In this document: piece by piece, positions 52,516 through 60,824 of the stretch | How the letters are laid out: each line of letters begins with the position of its first letter | How positions within the stretch are numbered: position 1 is the stretch's first letter | DNA from: Kitasatospora purpeofusca | GTDB taxonomy: Bacteria; Actinomycetota; Actinomycetes; Streptomycetales; Streptomycetaceae | Direction of reading: 5' to 3' | NCBI RefSeq assembly: GCF_000718025.1 | Contig: NZ_JODS01000007.1 | Location: 62,001-126,000 of the forward strand | DNA length: 64,000 bases | Translations under genes and position numbers: made by a program | The notes under the pieces: generated by a model | The model's input: the letters and a program-made list of their open reading frames with translations, nothing else | Databases searched by the model: none | What the model was told of the DNA's origin: nothing

Positions 52516-53382
52516 TCAGGCGAAGACGACCGTCCGGCTGCCGTTCAGCAGCACCCGGTGCTCGCTGTGCCACTTCACCGCACGCGCCAGCGCCTGGCAC
52601 TCGACGTCCCGCCCGAGCGCGACCAGCTGGTCCGGGGTGACGTCGTGGGTCACCCGGGCCACCTCCTGCTCGATGATCGGGCCCTCGTCGAGGTCGGCGG
52701 TGACGTAGTGCGCGGTGGCGCCGATCAGCTTCACGCCCCGGGTGTGCGCCTGGTGGTACGGCTTGGCGCCCTTGAAGCTCGGCAGGAAGGAGTGGTGGAT
52801 GTTGATCACCTTGCCGGACAGCGCGGTGCAGAGGTGGTCCGACAGCACCTGCATGTAGCGGGCCAGCACGACCAGCTCGACGTTCTCCTTGGCGACCAGG
52901 TCCAGCAGCTGCTGCTCGGCCTCGGCCTTGTTCTCCCTGGTCACCGGGATGTGGTGGAACGGGATGCCGTAGCCCTCGGTGAGGTCGCGGAAGTCGGTGT
53001 GGTTGGAGACCACCGCGGCGATCTCCACCGGCAGCGCGCCGATCCGGGTACGGAACAGCAGGTCGTTCAGGCAGTGGCCGAACTTGCTGACCATCAGCAC
53101 GATCCGCAGCTTCTGCTCGCTCGGGTGGATCTGCCAGTCCATCCCGAACGAGGCGCCGATCGCGGCGAAGCTGGCCCGCAGCTTGTCGACGGTCACCGGC
53201 TCGGCCGCCGAGAAGTGCACCCGCATGAAGAACAGCCCGCTGTCCCCGTCACCGAACTGCTGGCTGTCGATGATGTTGCACCCGGTCATGAAGAGGTAGC
53301 TGGAGACCGCGTGGACGATGCCCTGCTTGTCGGGGCAGGACAGCGTGAGGACGTACTGGGCGCTGGCCGGCTGCTGTTCCAC
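52516..53382 (-). CDS. purU: Formyltetrahydrofolate deformylase
   Basis: 288 aa. Hydrolyses 10-formyltetrahydrofolate to formate and tetrahydrofolate, balancing one-carbon pools and supplying formate to PurT. An ACT domain (residues 8-90, LTLSCPDKQGIVHAVSSYL) precedes the formyltransferase-fold catalytic domain, with INIHHSFLPSFKGAKPYHQA (active-site Asn/His) and ADLDEGPIIEQ (catalytic Asp). GTG start at 53382; the upstream ribosome-binding site is weak. Length is normal. Confidence 0.96.
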   Translation of the reverse strand: MEQQPASAQYVLTLSCPDKQGIVHAVSSYLFMTGCNIIDSQQFGDGDSGLFFMRVHFSAAEPVTVDKLRASFAAIGASFGMDWQIHPSEQKLRIVLMVSKFGHCLNDLLFRTRIGALPVEIAAVVSNHTDFRDLTEGYGIPFHHIPVTRENKAEAEQQLLDLVAKENVELVVLARYMQVLSDHLCTALSGKVINIHHSFLPSFKGAKPYHQAHTRGVKLIGATAHYVTADLDEGPIIEQEVARVTHDVTPDQLVALGRDVECQALARAVKWHSEHRVLLNGSRTVVFA

Positions 53383-53483
53383 GTGGGGGTATCCCGTCCT
53401 GAGCTCGTGCTGGTGTGAATGCTCCAGCGTTTCACACTCCGGGACACCCCCAGCCGGACTGCCCGCACTCCGGGACGGACCGG

Positions 53484-53927
53484 TCAGACCTGGGTCAGGA
53501 TCCGCAGGATGTCCAGCGAGCGCGGCGGCGCGTCCGGGTCCTCGCCGTCGTTGGCCGCCAGCAGGACGTGCGCCTCCCGGGCCGCCCGGACCGCCTCCGG
53601 CCAGTCGTGGTGCCCCAGGTAGGCGCCAGCCGGCGCGTCCGCACCGACCTCGTGCAGGATCTGCACGACCCGGAGCACCGCGAGGTCCACCAGCGTGGCC
53701 TCGGCGGAGTCCCGGAAGATCGTGCCGATGTACTTCTCGGCGGACCAGCGGTCCAGCCAGGTGTCCTCGACCAGCCGGTAGACGGCGTCGGTCACATCGC
53801 CGTACCCCTCACGGCCGGCCAGCCAGGCCTCCCGCTGGAACCCGGGGTCGGAGAGCATGTGCAGGGCCGAGCGGAGTCGGGCCCGCCAGCGCCACCAGGG
53901 CAGGTCGTTGAGCGGCATGCCGCCCAT
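53484..53927 (-). CDS. Conserved Streptomyces protein, SCO4402-like
   Basis: 147 aa. Soluble, mostly helical; conserved segments MPLNDLPWWRWRARLRSALHM, DVTDAVYRLVEDTWLDRWSAEKY and the C-terminal RSLDILRILTQ. I recognise this as the actinomycete family named after SCO4402; function unknown. ATG at 53927 or 53918, neither with a strong Shine-Dalgarno. It follows purU's promoter region and is divergent from the solute-binding protein gene. Confidence 0.75.
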   Translation of the reverse strand: MGGMPLNDLPWWRWRARLRSALHMLSDPGFQREAWLAGREGYGDVTDAVYRLVEDTWLDRWSAEKYIGTIFRDSAEATLVDLAVLRVVQILHEVGADAPAGAYLGHHDWPEAVRAAREAHVLLAANDGEDPDAPPRSLDILRILTQV

Positions 53928-54175
53928 CGTGCTGGAGCGGTGGCCCGGACGAGAAGGGTTTCGGGCAGACCGATACGAAGATTCTGTGCTGGCGGACATG
54001 GAGATCGATCGTACGTTCCCCCACCGTTCGTACTCCACTCCCGATCTACACGCGTTCACGCCCGGAGTTCCTCCTCCGTTGGTCGTTTGTTGGCTTTACG
54101 GCCCTCTCGGCTTGCGGCACCAGGGATTGGCTGGAACAGGTGCGCAGCAGAGAGCGCCCCGGGAGGGAAAGACCC

Positions 54176-55471
54176 ATGACCAGCCGAAGGGGCTCGTCCC
54201 AGGCCATGAACCCGATCGCAGGACGGCGCAACCGGCGCCCGATCGCGGCCGTCGCGACCGCCGCGGCGCTGCTTCCCACCCTCTTCTCGGCCTCCGCGTG
54301 CGGCGGACCGGCCGACGCCGCCACCGGTAGTGGCGACCTCACCGTCATGACCTGGGCACCGTCCGGCACCGGCTCGGCCGACCGTCCCGGCATGACGGCC
54401 CTGGCCGAGGCCATCGGCAAGGACCTCAACGTCAAGGGCGGCCTCGGCGGCCGCCGGCTCAATGTGATCACCTGCAACGAGCACAACACCTCCGACGGCG
54501 CCCGGGCCTGCGCCCAGCAGGCGGTGGACGCCAAGGCGGTCGCGGTGCTGGGCTCCTACAGCCAGTTCGGCGACGACTTCATGCCCGTCCTGGAGCGTGC
54601 CGGCATCCCGCTGATCGGCGGCTACGGGCTGTCCCAGCCGGAGTTCAGCAGCCCGCTGTCCTACCCGGTGGGCGGCGGCATGCCCGCCCTGATCGGCGGC
54701 AGCGGCCGCCAGCTGGTGGAGGCCGGCTGCAAGGCCGTCTCGCTGATCCGCCCGGACACCCCGGCCGGCGACAACCTGCTCGGCTACCTGGGCAACGCGC
54801 TCAAGCCGGCCGGGATCAAGCTGCTGGACGTCAAGGCGCCGGAGAAGTCCAACGACTACAGCCCGGTGGTCCGCAAGGCGATCGGCGGCGACCAGGCCGG
54901 CAACTGCGTCACCAGCGCGCTGGGCGCCGAGCCGACCGGCAACCTGCTCGACGCCTTCCGCCGGACCGGTGCGAAGAACACCAGGATCGCCTCGGTGATC
55001 GGCAGTGTGCAGCAGTCGGTGGTCGACTCCACCGGCGGCGACAGCGGCCCGCTCTCCGGTGCCTTCGTGACCGGCTGGTACCCGCCGGAGTCGGCCAAGA
55101 TCTGGGACGGCCTGCGCGCGGTGATCCGCGCCGACTCCGACCGGCACATCGACGCCGCCGACCCCGGGGTGCAGACCACCTGGGTCGCCTACGAGGTGTT
55201 CAAGCAGATCTCCGAGCGCCTGACCGCGGCCGGGCAGACGATCACCAGCAAGGCCGTGACCACCCTGCTGGACGGCGGCGAGCCGATCGACGTCGGGCTC
55301 ACCCCGCCGTTGAACTGGGCCACCACCAACATGCTGCCGAGCACCGAGTCGCCCCGGCTGGTGAACACCTGGGTCACCTTCCAGGTGGTCAAGGGCGGCC
55401 AGATGACCCTGCAGCGGCCCGGCTTCGTCGATGTGCGCTGGGTGCTCACCGGCGGCAAGCCGCCCGCCTGA
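54176..55471 (+). CDS. ABC-type branched-chain amino-acid-like solute-binding lipoprotein (orphan)
   Basis: 431 aa. The N-terminus is Arg-rich, then hydrophobic (AAVATAAALLPTLFSASAC), ending in a relaxed lipobox ahead of Cys, so a lipoprotein is likely. The rest is a type-I periplasmic-binding fold (Peripla_BP_6/LivK-like): CNEHNTSDGARACAQQAVDAKAVAVLGSY and later AFVTGWYPPES. ATG at 54176 with GGAGGG eight bases upstream. No permease or ATPase gene is adjacent, so partner and ligand are unknown. A 22-bp terminator follows. Confidence 0.88.
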   Translation: MTSRRGSSQAMNPIAGRRNRRPIAAVATAAALLPTLFSASACGGPADAATGSGDLTVMTWAPSGTGSADRPGMTALAEAIGKDLNVKGGLGGRRLNVITCNEHNTSDGARACAQQAVDAKAVAVLGSYSQFGDDFMPVLERAGIPLIGGYGLSQPEFSSPLSYPVGGGMPALIGGSGRQLVEAGCKAVSLIRPDTPAGDNLLGYLGNALKPAGIKLLDVKAPEKSNDYSPVVRKAIGGDQAGNCVTSALGAEPTGNLLDAFRRTGAKNTRIASVIGSVQQSVVDSTGGDSGPLSGAFVTGWYPPESAKIWDGLRAVIRADSDRHIDAADPGVQTTWVAYEVFKQISERLTAAGQTITSKAVTTLLDGGEPIDVGLTPPLNWATTNMLPSTESPRLVNTWVTFQVVKGGQMTLQRPGFVDVRWVLTGGKPPA

Positions 55472-55496
55472 GCCGCCCCGCCGGGCGCGGCCCGGG

Positions 55497-55543
55497 AACG
55501 GCGGAGGGCCCGACCACTCTCAGTGGTCGGGCCCTCCGCCGTT
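55497..55543 (+). terminator. 22-bp perfect terminator stem after the solute-binding protein
   Basis: 55497-55518 pairs perfectly with 55522-55543 around a 3-base loop, 26 bases past the stop. No T-run. It also faces the convergent Pro/Gln-rich gene and may serve both. Confidence 0.85.
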
Positions 55544-55586
55544 GTGCCCCGCCGGGACCCGGCGGGGCGGGGACTCGGGCGGGGAC

Positions 55587-56741
55587 TCAGAGGTCGCCGT
55601 CGGTACGGGTGGGCAGGGCGGTCTGGCCCGCGACGGTGTTCCAGAGCCCGGACGCCTGCTTCTTGGCGGTGGTCGCGGTGCCGCTCGCGGCGACGGCGTT
55701 CTTGTAGTGCTGGTTGTCGTTCTTCTTGGGGTCGCAGCCGCTCTGCGCGTCCCCGGCCCAGGCCGCGTACTCGTCGTCGGCGGTCGCCGAGGCCGCCCAG
55801 GCCGCGTTCAGCTGCTCGACCAGCTGCGGACCGCCGGCCAGCTTGTCCGTCTTCAGCCCGGAGAGCTTGCTCTGCAGCTCCCGCCGCTGGCCCGCCGCGG
55901 CGGTGAGCGCCTGCTGCGACTCCGGGAGCTTCTCGCACTTCTGCACCGAGGCGACCGCGCCGATCACCGCCTGCCGGCTGTCGTTGGCGGTGCCGAGCAG
56001 GTCGGAGAGCGCCTGGGCCTGCGCCTTGACCTCCGGGCTCACGGAGGCGGTGGTCGGACCGGGGCCCTGCTGCGCGGTGGCGGCGGTGGTGGTGCCGCCG
56101 GTGGTCGCCGGGGCGGCCTGCGGCTTCGAACCGGGCTTGTCGTCGCCGCCGCTCATCAGCACCGCGACCAGGGCGGCCGCGGCGATGCCGCCGACCACCA
56201 CACCCCCGATCACCAGCTTGTTGGAGGAACGGCCGCCGCCGCGCCCGGCCGGGGCCGGGCCGGACCGGTCCGGGTAGTCCGCCGCGGGCCCGTCGGCGTA
56301 TCCCGGACGGGCCGGGGGATAGCCGCCGGCGCCCTGCGGGTCGGCCCCCGGGTACGGCGGCAGGTACTGGGTGGCCTGGCCGTGGTCGGCCGGGTGGCCG
56401 GGGTGCGCCGCGCCGCCCCAGCCGGGCGCCGGCATCCCCTGCTGCTGGACCGGCATGGCCTGGGTGGGCAGCACGCTGTCGCCGAAGTACTCGGGCTGCC
56501 CGGACGCCTGGCCCGGGTAGGGCCCCGGCTGCGGTCCCGGGTACGGCGCGGCCGGCTGCTGGCCGTGCGGCGGACCGGGCTGCTGGACGGGGTACTGACC
56601 CGGCTGCTGGCCCGGCTGCTGACCGTGCGGCGGCCCCGGCTGCTGCCCCGGCTCCGCGGCCGGTTGCTGCCCCGGCTCCGGACGGAACAGATCGTCCAGA
56701 TTGAAGTCACCGGAGTTGGGGTACGAGCGGCGCTGGCTCAA
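55587..56741 (-). CDS. Single-helix membrane protein with Pro/Gln-rich cytoplasmic domain
   Basis: 384 aa. Residues 1-165 are dominated by Pro, Gln and Gly (repeats of PGPPHGQQPG-like units). A single transmembrane helix follows (KLVIGGVVVGGIAAAALVAVLM), then a mostly helical external domain of about 150 residues with two Cys. No family recognised. The only start in good context is TTG at 56741, with GAGG seven bases upstream. Such proteins often act in cell envelope or regulatory complexes in actinomycetes; function unknown. Confidence 0.7.
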   Translation of the reverse strand: MSQRRSYPNSGDFNLDDLFRPEPGQQPAAEPGQQPGPPHGQQPGQQPGQYPVQQPGPPHGQQPAAPYPGPQPGPYPGQASGQPEYFGDSVLPTQAMPVQQQGMPAPGWGGAAHPGHPADHGQATQYLPPYPGADPQGAGGYPPARPGYADGPAADYPDRSGPAPAGRGGGRSSNKLVIGGVVVGGIAAAALVAVLMSGGDDKPGSKPQAAPATTGGTTTAATAQQGPGPTTASVSPEVKAQAQALSDLLGTANDSRQAVIGAVASVQKCEKLPESQQALTAAAGQRRELQSKLSGLKTDKLAGGPQLVEQLNAAWAASATADDEYAAWAGDAQSGCDPKKNDNQHYKNAVAASGTATTAKKQASGLWNTVAGQTALPTRTDGDL

Positions 56742-56921
56742 CGCGATTCCTCACCTGTGCACGACCGCGCGCTGACGGCGGACCACATCTCGTCGGTTCT
56801 TGGGAGCATCACAGTTCCTTGGACGTCGCGCCCACGCTACCGGTTCACCGAACCGGCCGACCACGTGGGCGGTCCGCCCCTCACCGTCCCCGCACGCTCC
56901 GCTCCGCAGCGCCACCAGGGC

Positions 56922-58298
56922 CTACGCGGCCTCCGCCTCCGCCCTGGCCTGGAACTCGCGGACCACCCGCTGCTCCCGGTACGGCTCCAGCCGGCGGCGG
57001 AACTCGTCCAGGTACTCCACGCCCCGGTTGGAACGCAGACCGCTCAGCAGCCGGACCGCCTGCGCGCCCGTCTCGCAGGCCCGTTCGACGTCCCGCTGCT
57101 GGAGCTGAGCCGTCGCCAGCAGCACGAGGTCCACTGCGCGGCGCCGCACCCTGGTCGGCGGGTGCAGGTCGAGCGCCCGGCGGGCGTAGTGCTCGGCCTG
57201 GCCCGCCTGCTCGAGATCCCGGTGGCAGTGCGCCAGTTCGTCGGCCAGGTAGGCGTCGTCGAAGTGGACGATCCAGTCCGGGTCGTCCTCCGGGCGGCGC
57301 TTCTCCATCATCTCCAGCGCCTTGGCGGCCACCGCCTCGCACGCCCGGGCGTCGCCGAGCAGGGCGTGGCCGCGGGCCTCGGCCGCGTAGAACATCGCCA
57401 TCGCGGTCGGGGTGGCGACCGTCCTGGCGCCCTCCTGGGCGGCCCGGGCGAGCTGGGCGATCTCCCTCGGGTTGCCGAGGGTCGCCGCCAGGTGGCTCAT
57501 CGAGGCCGCCAGCACGTACCCGCCGTAGCCCCGGTCGTCGGCGGCCTGGGCCAGGCGCAGCGCCTGGATGTAGTACCGCTGGGCGAGGCCGGGCTGTCCG
57601 GTGTCCACCGCCATGTAGCCCGCCAGCTCGGTCAACCGCGCGACGGCCGCGAAGAGCTGGCGGCCCGTCTCCTCCCGGTAGGAGCCGCCGAGCAGGCCGG
57701 AGACCACGCTGTTGAGGTAGTGCACCACGACCGGGCGGACGTGGCCGCTGCCGAACCGGTGGTCCAGGTCGACCAGCATCGCGGTGGTCGCCTTGATCGC
57801 CGCGACATCGGTCGGGCCGACCCGGGTGCCGCCGCTGCGGGCCACCACCGGGTCCGGCGGGGTGATCAGCCAGTCCCGGCTGGGCTCGACCAGGGCGGAG
57901 GCCGCCACCGTCGCCCCGGTCAGGAAGTCCCGGCGTCCGACGTCGCTGCGCCAGAGCTCACAGACCTGTTCGAGTGCGGCGCCCAGCGTCGGCGCGAACT
58001 GCAGCCCGATGCCGGAGCTGAGGTTCTTGCCGTCCGCCATGCCGATCTCCTCGACCGACACGCTGCGCCCCAGTTTGCGTCCGAGCGCCTCGGCGATCAC
58101 CGCCGGTGCCTGTCCGCGCGGTTGCTGGCCGCGGAGCCAGCGCGCTACGGAGGTCTTGTCGTAGCGCAGGTCAAGACCGTGTTCGGCACCGCAGAGGTTC
58201 ACTCTCCGTGCCAGACCGGCGTTGGAGCAGCTGGCCTCCTGGATCAGCTGCTGCAGGCGCTCGTTGGGCTGTCGTGCGACAAGTGGTCTCGCGGCCAT
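56922..58298 (-). CDS. TPR-containing transcriptional regulator with N-terminal helix-turn-helix-like region
   Basis: 458 aa from the ATG at 58298 (GGGAGG eight bases upstream). The first 80 residues (ERLQQLIQEASCSNAGLARRVN, DKTSVARWLRGQQPRGQAP) look like a XRE-type DNA-binding region. The remainder is a helical-repeat array of TPR type (GQPGLAQRYYIQALRLAQ, GDARACEAVAAKALEMME, EHYARRALDLH). The layout resembles the NsdA-like family of Streptomyces regulators. An in-frame start at GTG 58502 would add 68 residues including a hydrophobic helix. Confidence 0.82.
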   Translation of the reverse strand: MAARPLVARQPNERLQQLIQEASCSNAGLARRVNLCGAEHGLDLRYDKTSVARWLRGQQPRGQAPAVIAEALGRKLGRSVSVEEIGMADGKNLSSGIGLQFAPTLGAALEQVCELWRSDVGRRDFLTGATVAASALVEPSRDWLITPPDPVVARSGGTRVGPTDVAAIKATTAMLVDLDHRFGSGHVRPVVVHYLNSVVSGLLGGSYREETGRQLFAAVARLTELAGYMAVDTGQPGLAQRYYIQALRLAQAADDRGYGGYVLAASMSHLAATLGNPREIAQLARAAQEGARTVATPTAMAMFYAAEARGHALLGDARACEAVAAKALEMMEKRRPEDDPDWIVHFDDAYLADELAHCHRDLEQAGQAEHYARRALDLHPPTRVRRRAVDLVLLATAQLQQRDVERACETGAQAVRLLSGLRSNRGVEYLDEFRRRLEPYREQRVVREFQARAEAEAA

Positions 58299-58624
58299 GG
58301 GCTTCGCCTCCCCACACCCTCCGGTCCCGGCCGGCGGGCGACGCTTTCTGCTGATCTCTGTTGCCGAGTTGCCGACTGTCCTACCGTTCAAGGAAACTGA
58401 CACCAGGTTAGCGATCAGCAACGCCAGCGGGATACCCACGGTGACGATCCCCACCCCCCACGCGCCCGGCAAAATGCTCCCGTGCGCCCCCATTGCGCCC
58501 ACCCCGCCTCCCCCCGGCGCGCTCCCGCACGGTCCGCCTCACCGGTTCGGGTGAATTGCCACCGCGTGGCGGAACGGCCCGCACCCGACCGTAACCCGCC
58601 TCACGCACGGTAGTTGAGCAGCCC
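58299..58624. other. 326-base region upstream of the TPR regulator and prim-pol genes
   Basis: AT-richer near 58360-58420, where the divergent promoters probably lie. On the minus strand it is open in frame with the TPR regulator from 58502, encoding a hydrophobic stretch; see the finding. No other feature. Confidence 0.5.
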
Positions 58625-59332
58625 GTGGAAGACACCCCCGACTCCCCCGACCAGGGCTCCGACGCAGGACTGCCCCCGCTGCTCGTCGAAGCCGTCAGCT
58701 ACGCCGAGACCCGTCACTGGGAGGTCGCCCCGGGCGCCTGGCTGATCGACGGCGACGGCCCCGCCCGCTGCTCGTGCGGCGAGCCCCGCTGCGCGCTGCC
58801 CGGTGCCCACCCGATCGACTCGGACTGGGCGCGCAAGGCGAGCGCGGGGCCGGGCGCGGTACGGCGCTGGTGGACGGAGCGCCCGGAGGCGTCGATCCTG
58901 CTGCCGACCGGCAGGTCCTTCGACGTCCTGGACGTGCCGGAGACGGCGGGCTGCCTGGCGCTGGCCCGGATGGAGCGGATGGGCCTCCAGCTCGGCCCGG
59001 TGGCGGTGGTCCCGGCCGCGCAGGGCCGGGCGGGGCGGCGGCTGCACTTCCTGGTACTGCCCGGGGTGGCGGCCAAGCTGCCGGAGATGCTCCGCAAGCT
59101 GGGCTGGCCGCCGGCCCGGCTGGACCTGGTGGCCCGGGGGGAGGGCGACTGGACGGTGGCCCCGCCGTCCCGGGTCGGCCCGACCGGTTTCGCCCAGTGG
59201 GCCCGCTCGCCCTCCGCGCTCAACCGCTGGCTGCCGGACGCCGCCGAGCTGATCAATCCGCTGGCCTACGCCTGCGGGCGCGAGGCGCCGTCGGCGGCGG
59301 CGCAGCAGGCCCAGCCCGCGGCGGTGCGCTGA
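58625..59332 (+). CDS. Small bifunctional primase/polymerase (prim-pol) N-domain protein
   Basis: 235 aa. Resembles the N-terminal prim-pol domain found in phage and plasmid replication proteins and as free-standing actinobacterial proteins: LLVEAVSYAETRHWEVAPGAWLID, CSCGEPRCALPGAHPIDSDW (a Cys/His cluster) and LLPTGRSFDVLDVPE. The typical catalytic DxD reads DVLDVP here, with one Asp displaced, so activity is not assured. GTG at 58625 without a strong ribosome-binding site. No helicase gene nearby. Confidence 0.78.
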   Translation: MEDTPDSPDQGSDAGLPPLLVEAVSYAETRHWEVAPGAWLIDGDGPARCSCGEPRCALPGAHPIDSDWARKASAGPGAVRRWWTERPEASILLPTGRSFDVLDVPETAGCLALARMERMGLQLGPVAVVPAAQGRAGRRLHFLVLPGVAAKLPEMLRKLGWPPARLDLVARGEGDWTVAPPSRVGPTGFAQWARSPSALNRWLPDAAELINPLAYACGREAPSAAAQQAQPAAVR

Positions 59333-59469
59333 CCGCACCCCGGGACGCCCCGTCGACGCCCCGCCGAACGGCCGAACGGCCGCGCCGACGAACGGCCGAC
59401 CCCTCCGAGGACTGCCGCCCTACGCCGATCGGGTGAGGGGTGTGCACCGCGCGAGACCCCGCGCGCGAG

Positions 59470-59507
59470 TGACGGGCCTTGTCTCCCACCGGAGACCGGG
59501 CCCGTCA
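59470..59507 (+). terminator. Bipartite hairpin downstream of the prim-pol gene
   Basis: Nine base pairs (59470-59478 with 59499-59507), a 2x2 internal loop, six more pairs (59481-59486 with 59491-59496) and a 4-base loop, 138 bases after the stop. Confidence 0.5.
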
Positions 59508-59780
59508 TACGCATGTGCGGATAAGGGTTCGGTGTACCCGCTGGTCAACGGCGAAAGCCCCTCGTACGAGTGACAACGCTCAAGGATTGCCATGATCGGC
59601 CGAGTGGCAGGAATTCCCATGTGAGGGGCCGCCGGAAGGGGCGCTCGGTCGGGGAAGCCGGGCGAGGCGGACGGGAGGGACGGAGGGGAACCGGAGGGGA
59701 CGGGAGGGAAGGGCGGGGGCCGCGGTACCGGCCGGGTTCGGGGAGGCCGGTGGCGCGGTAGCGGGAGGGAACGGGGAGGG

Positions 59781-59819
59781 CGGAAGGGCCCGGTGCACGG
59801 GGAGCACCGGGCCCTTCCG
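59781..59819 (-). terminator. 16-bp stem-loop downstream of dmdR1
   Basis: 59781-59796 pairs perfectly with 59804-59819, 7-base loop, about 90 bases past the dmdR1 stop on the minus strand. Confidence 0.7.
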
Positions 59820-59862
59820 GCCGTTCTCGCGCGGGCCCTTCCCGGACCGGCGCGAGCCTTCC

Positions 59863-59917
59863 TCGGGCCCGGACGTCCTCAGGCCCGGACGCTCTCAGGC
59901 CCGGACGTCCTCAGGCC
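59863..59917 (-). repeat. 16-bp tandem repeat containing the dmdR1 stop codon
   Basis: Three units of TCAGGCCCGGACGTCC type at 59863, 59879 and 59895 plus a partial fourth from 59911. Each later unit starts with TCA, and the partial unit supplies the dmdR1 stop (59911-59913). Confidence 0.75.
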
Positions 59918-60603
59918 TGCGCGACGAAGACGTGCGCGGCGATGTCCTTGCCCAGCTCGGCCGCGTTGTCCCCGGAGCCCACCATGACCCCGCCGACCCC
60001 GGCGGTCACCCGCACCGTGGAACCGGGACGGACCCCGGCCCGGCGCAGCGTGCGCATCAGCTCGCCGTCGGTCTGGATCGGCTCGCCGATCCGGCGGACC
60101 ACCACATCGGCGCCGTCCTCACCGGGAAGCACGGTGTCCAGCGCGACGAGCCCGGCGTCGAAGCCCTCGCCCTCGGCCTTGGCGTCGCCCAGCTCGTCCA
60201 GCCCCGGGATCGGGTTGCCGTACGGGGACTGGGTCGGGTGGCCGAGCATCGCGAGCACCTTGCGCTCGACGGTCTCGCTCATCACGTGCTCCCAGCGGCA
60301 GGCCTCCTCGTGCACCTGCTCCCACTCCAGCCCGATCACGTCGACCAGCAGGCACTCGGCGATGCGGTGCTTGCGCATCACCCGCACCGCGAGCCGCCGG
60401 CCCTCCTCGGTCAGCTCCAGGTGGCGGTCGCCCGCGACCCGGAGCAGCCCGTCGCGTTCCATCCGGCCGACCGTCTGGCTGACCGTGGGACCGCTCTGCT
60501 CCAGGCGCTCGGCGATCCGGGCGCGCATCGGGGTGATGCCCTCCTCCTCCAGCTCCAGGATGGTGCGAAGGTACATCTCAGTGGTGTCGATCAGCCCAGA
60601 CAT
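59911..60603 (-). CDS. dmdR1: Iron-dependent repressor of the DtxR family
   Basis: 230 aa. Fe2+-activated repressor of siderophore and iron-uptake genes. The winged HTH is residues 5-60 (MRARIAERLEQSGPTVSQTVGRMERDGLL). All metal ligands of DtxR are conserved at the same numbers: Met 10, His 79, Glu 83, His 98, Cys 102, Glu 105 and His 106. A C-terminal SH3-like domain follows. The name dmdR1 follows S. coelicolor, where the next gene is also a SIS-domain protein, as here. Start ATG at 60603. Confidence 0.94.
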   Translation of the reverse strand: MSGLIDTTEMYLRTILELEEEGITPMRARIAERLEQSGPTVSQTVGRMERDGLLRVAGDRHLELTEEGRRLAVRVMRKHRIAECLLVDVIGLEWEQVHEEACRWEHVMSETVERKVLAMLGHPTQSPYGNPIPGLDELGDAKAEGEGFDAGLVALDTVLPGEDGADVVVRRIGEPIQTDGELMRTLRRAGVRPGSTVRVTAGVGGVMVGSGDNAAELGKDIAAHVFVAQA

Positions 60604-60824
60604 CGCCGCTGGCTCCGTTCCTCGGGGTCCTCACCGCCAATTCTGACGTACCGCGACGACAACCGGGCCCGCCCCAGCCCTCGGGGGGCGGCATTTCGTG
60701 CCTGTTGACAGCGGCACCGGTGAGGCAGCACGGTGCTGGCCGTAGCTTTCTCCACCAGCGGTCCGGACCATCTCGGCCGCGCCACCCGGCCGGGCCCCCC
60801 ACCGGCAGAGAGCGAAGGCAGCAG

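Larger units (their letters stand above)
59333..59910. other. 578-base region between prim-pol and dmdR1 genes
   Basis: It contains a bipartite hairpin (59470-59507), a perfect 10-bp palindrome CTCGTACGAG at 59561-59570, a short ATG-initiated frame of ten codons at 59591-59623 behind AAGGA, a purine-rich stretch (59620-59780), a terminator (59781-59819) and a 16-bp repeat running into the dmdR1 stop. The ten-codon frame is too short to judge. Confidence 0.55.

Noticed and set aside
59420..59620. 66-codon minus-strand frame in the same gap
   Set aside because: Weak GC bias at third positions, a TTA codon and no recognisable family or ribosome-binding site.
59591..59623. Ten-codon frame behind AAGGA in the prim-pol/dmdR1 gap
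   Set aside because: Too short and without a downstream gene on that strand to be a leader peptide for; listed only as content of the gap.
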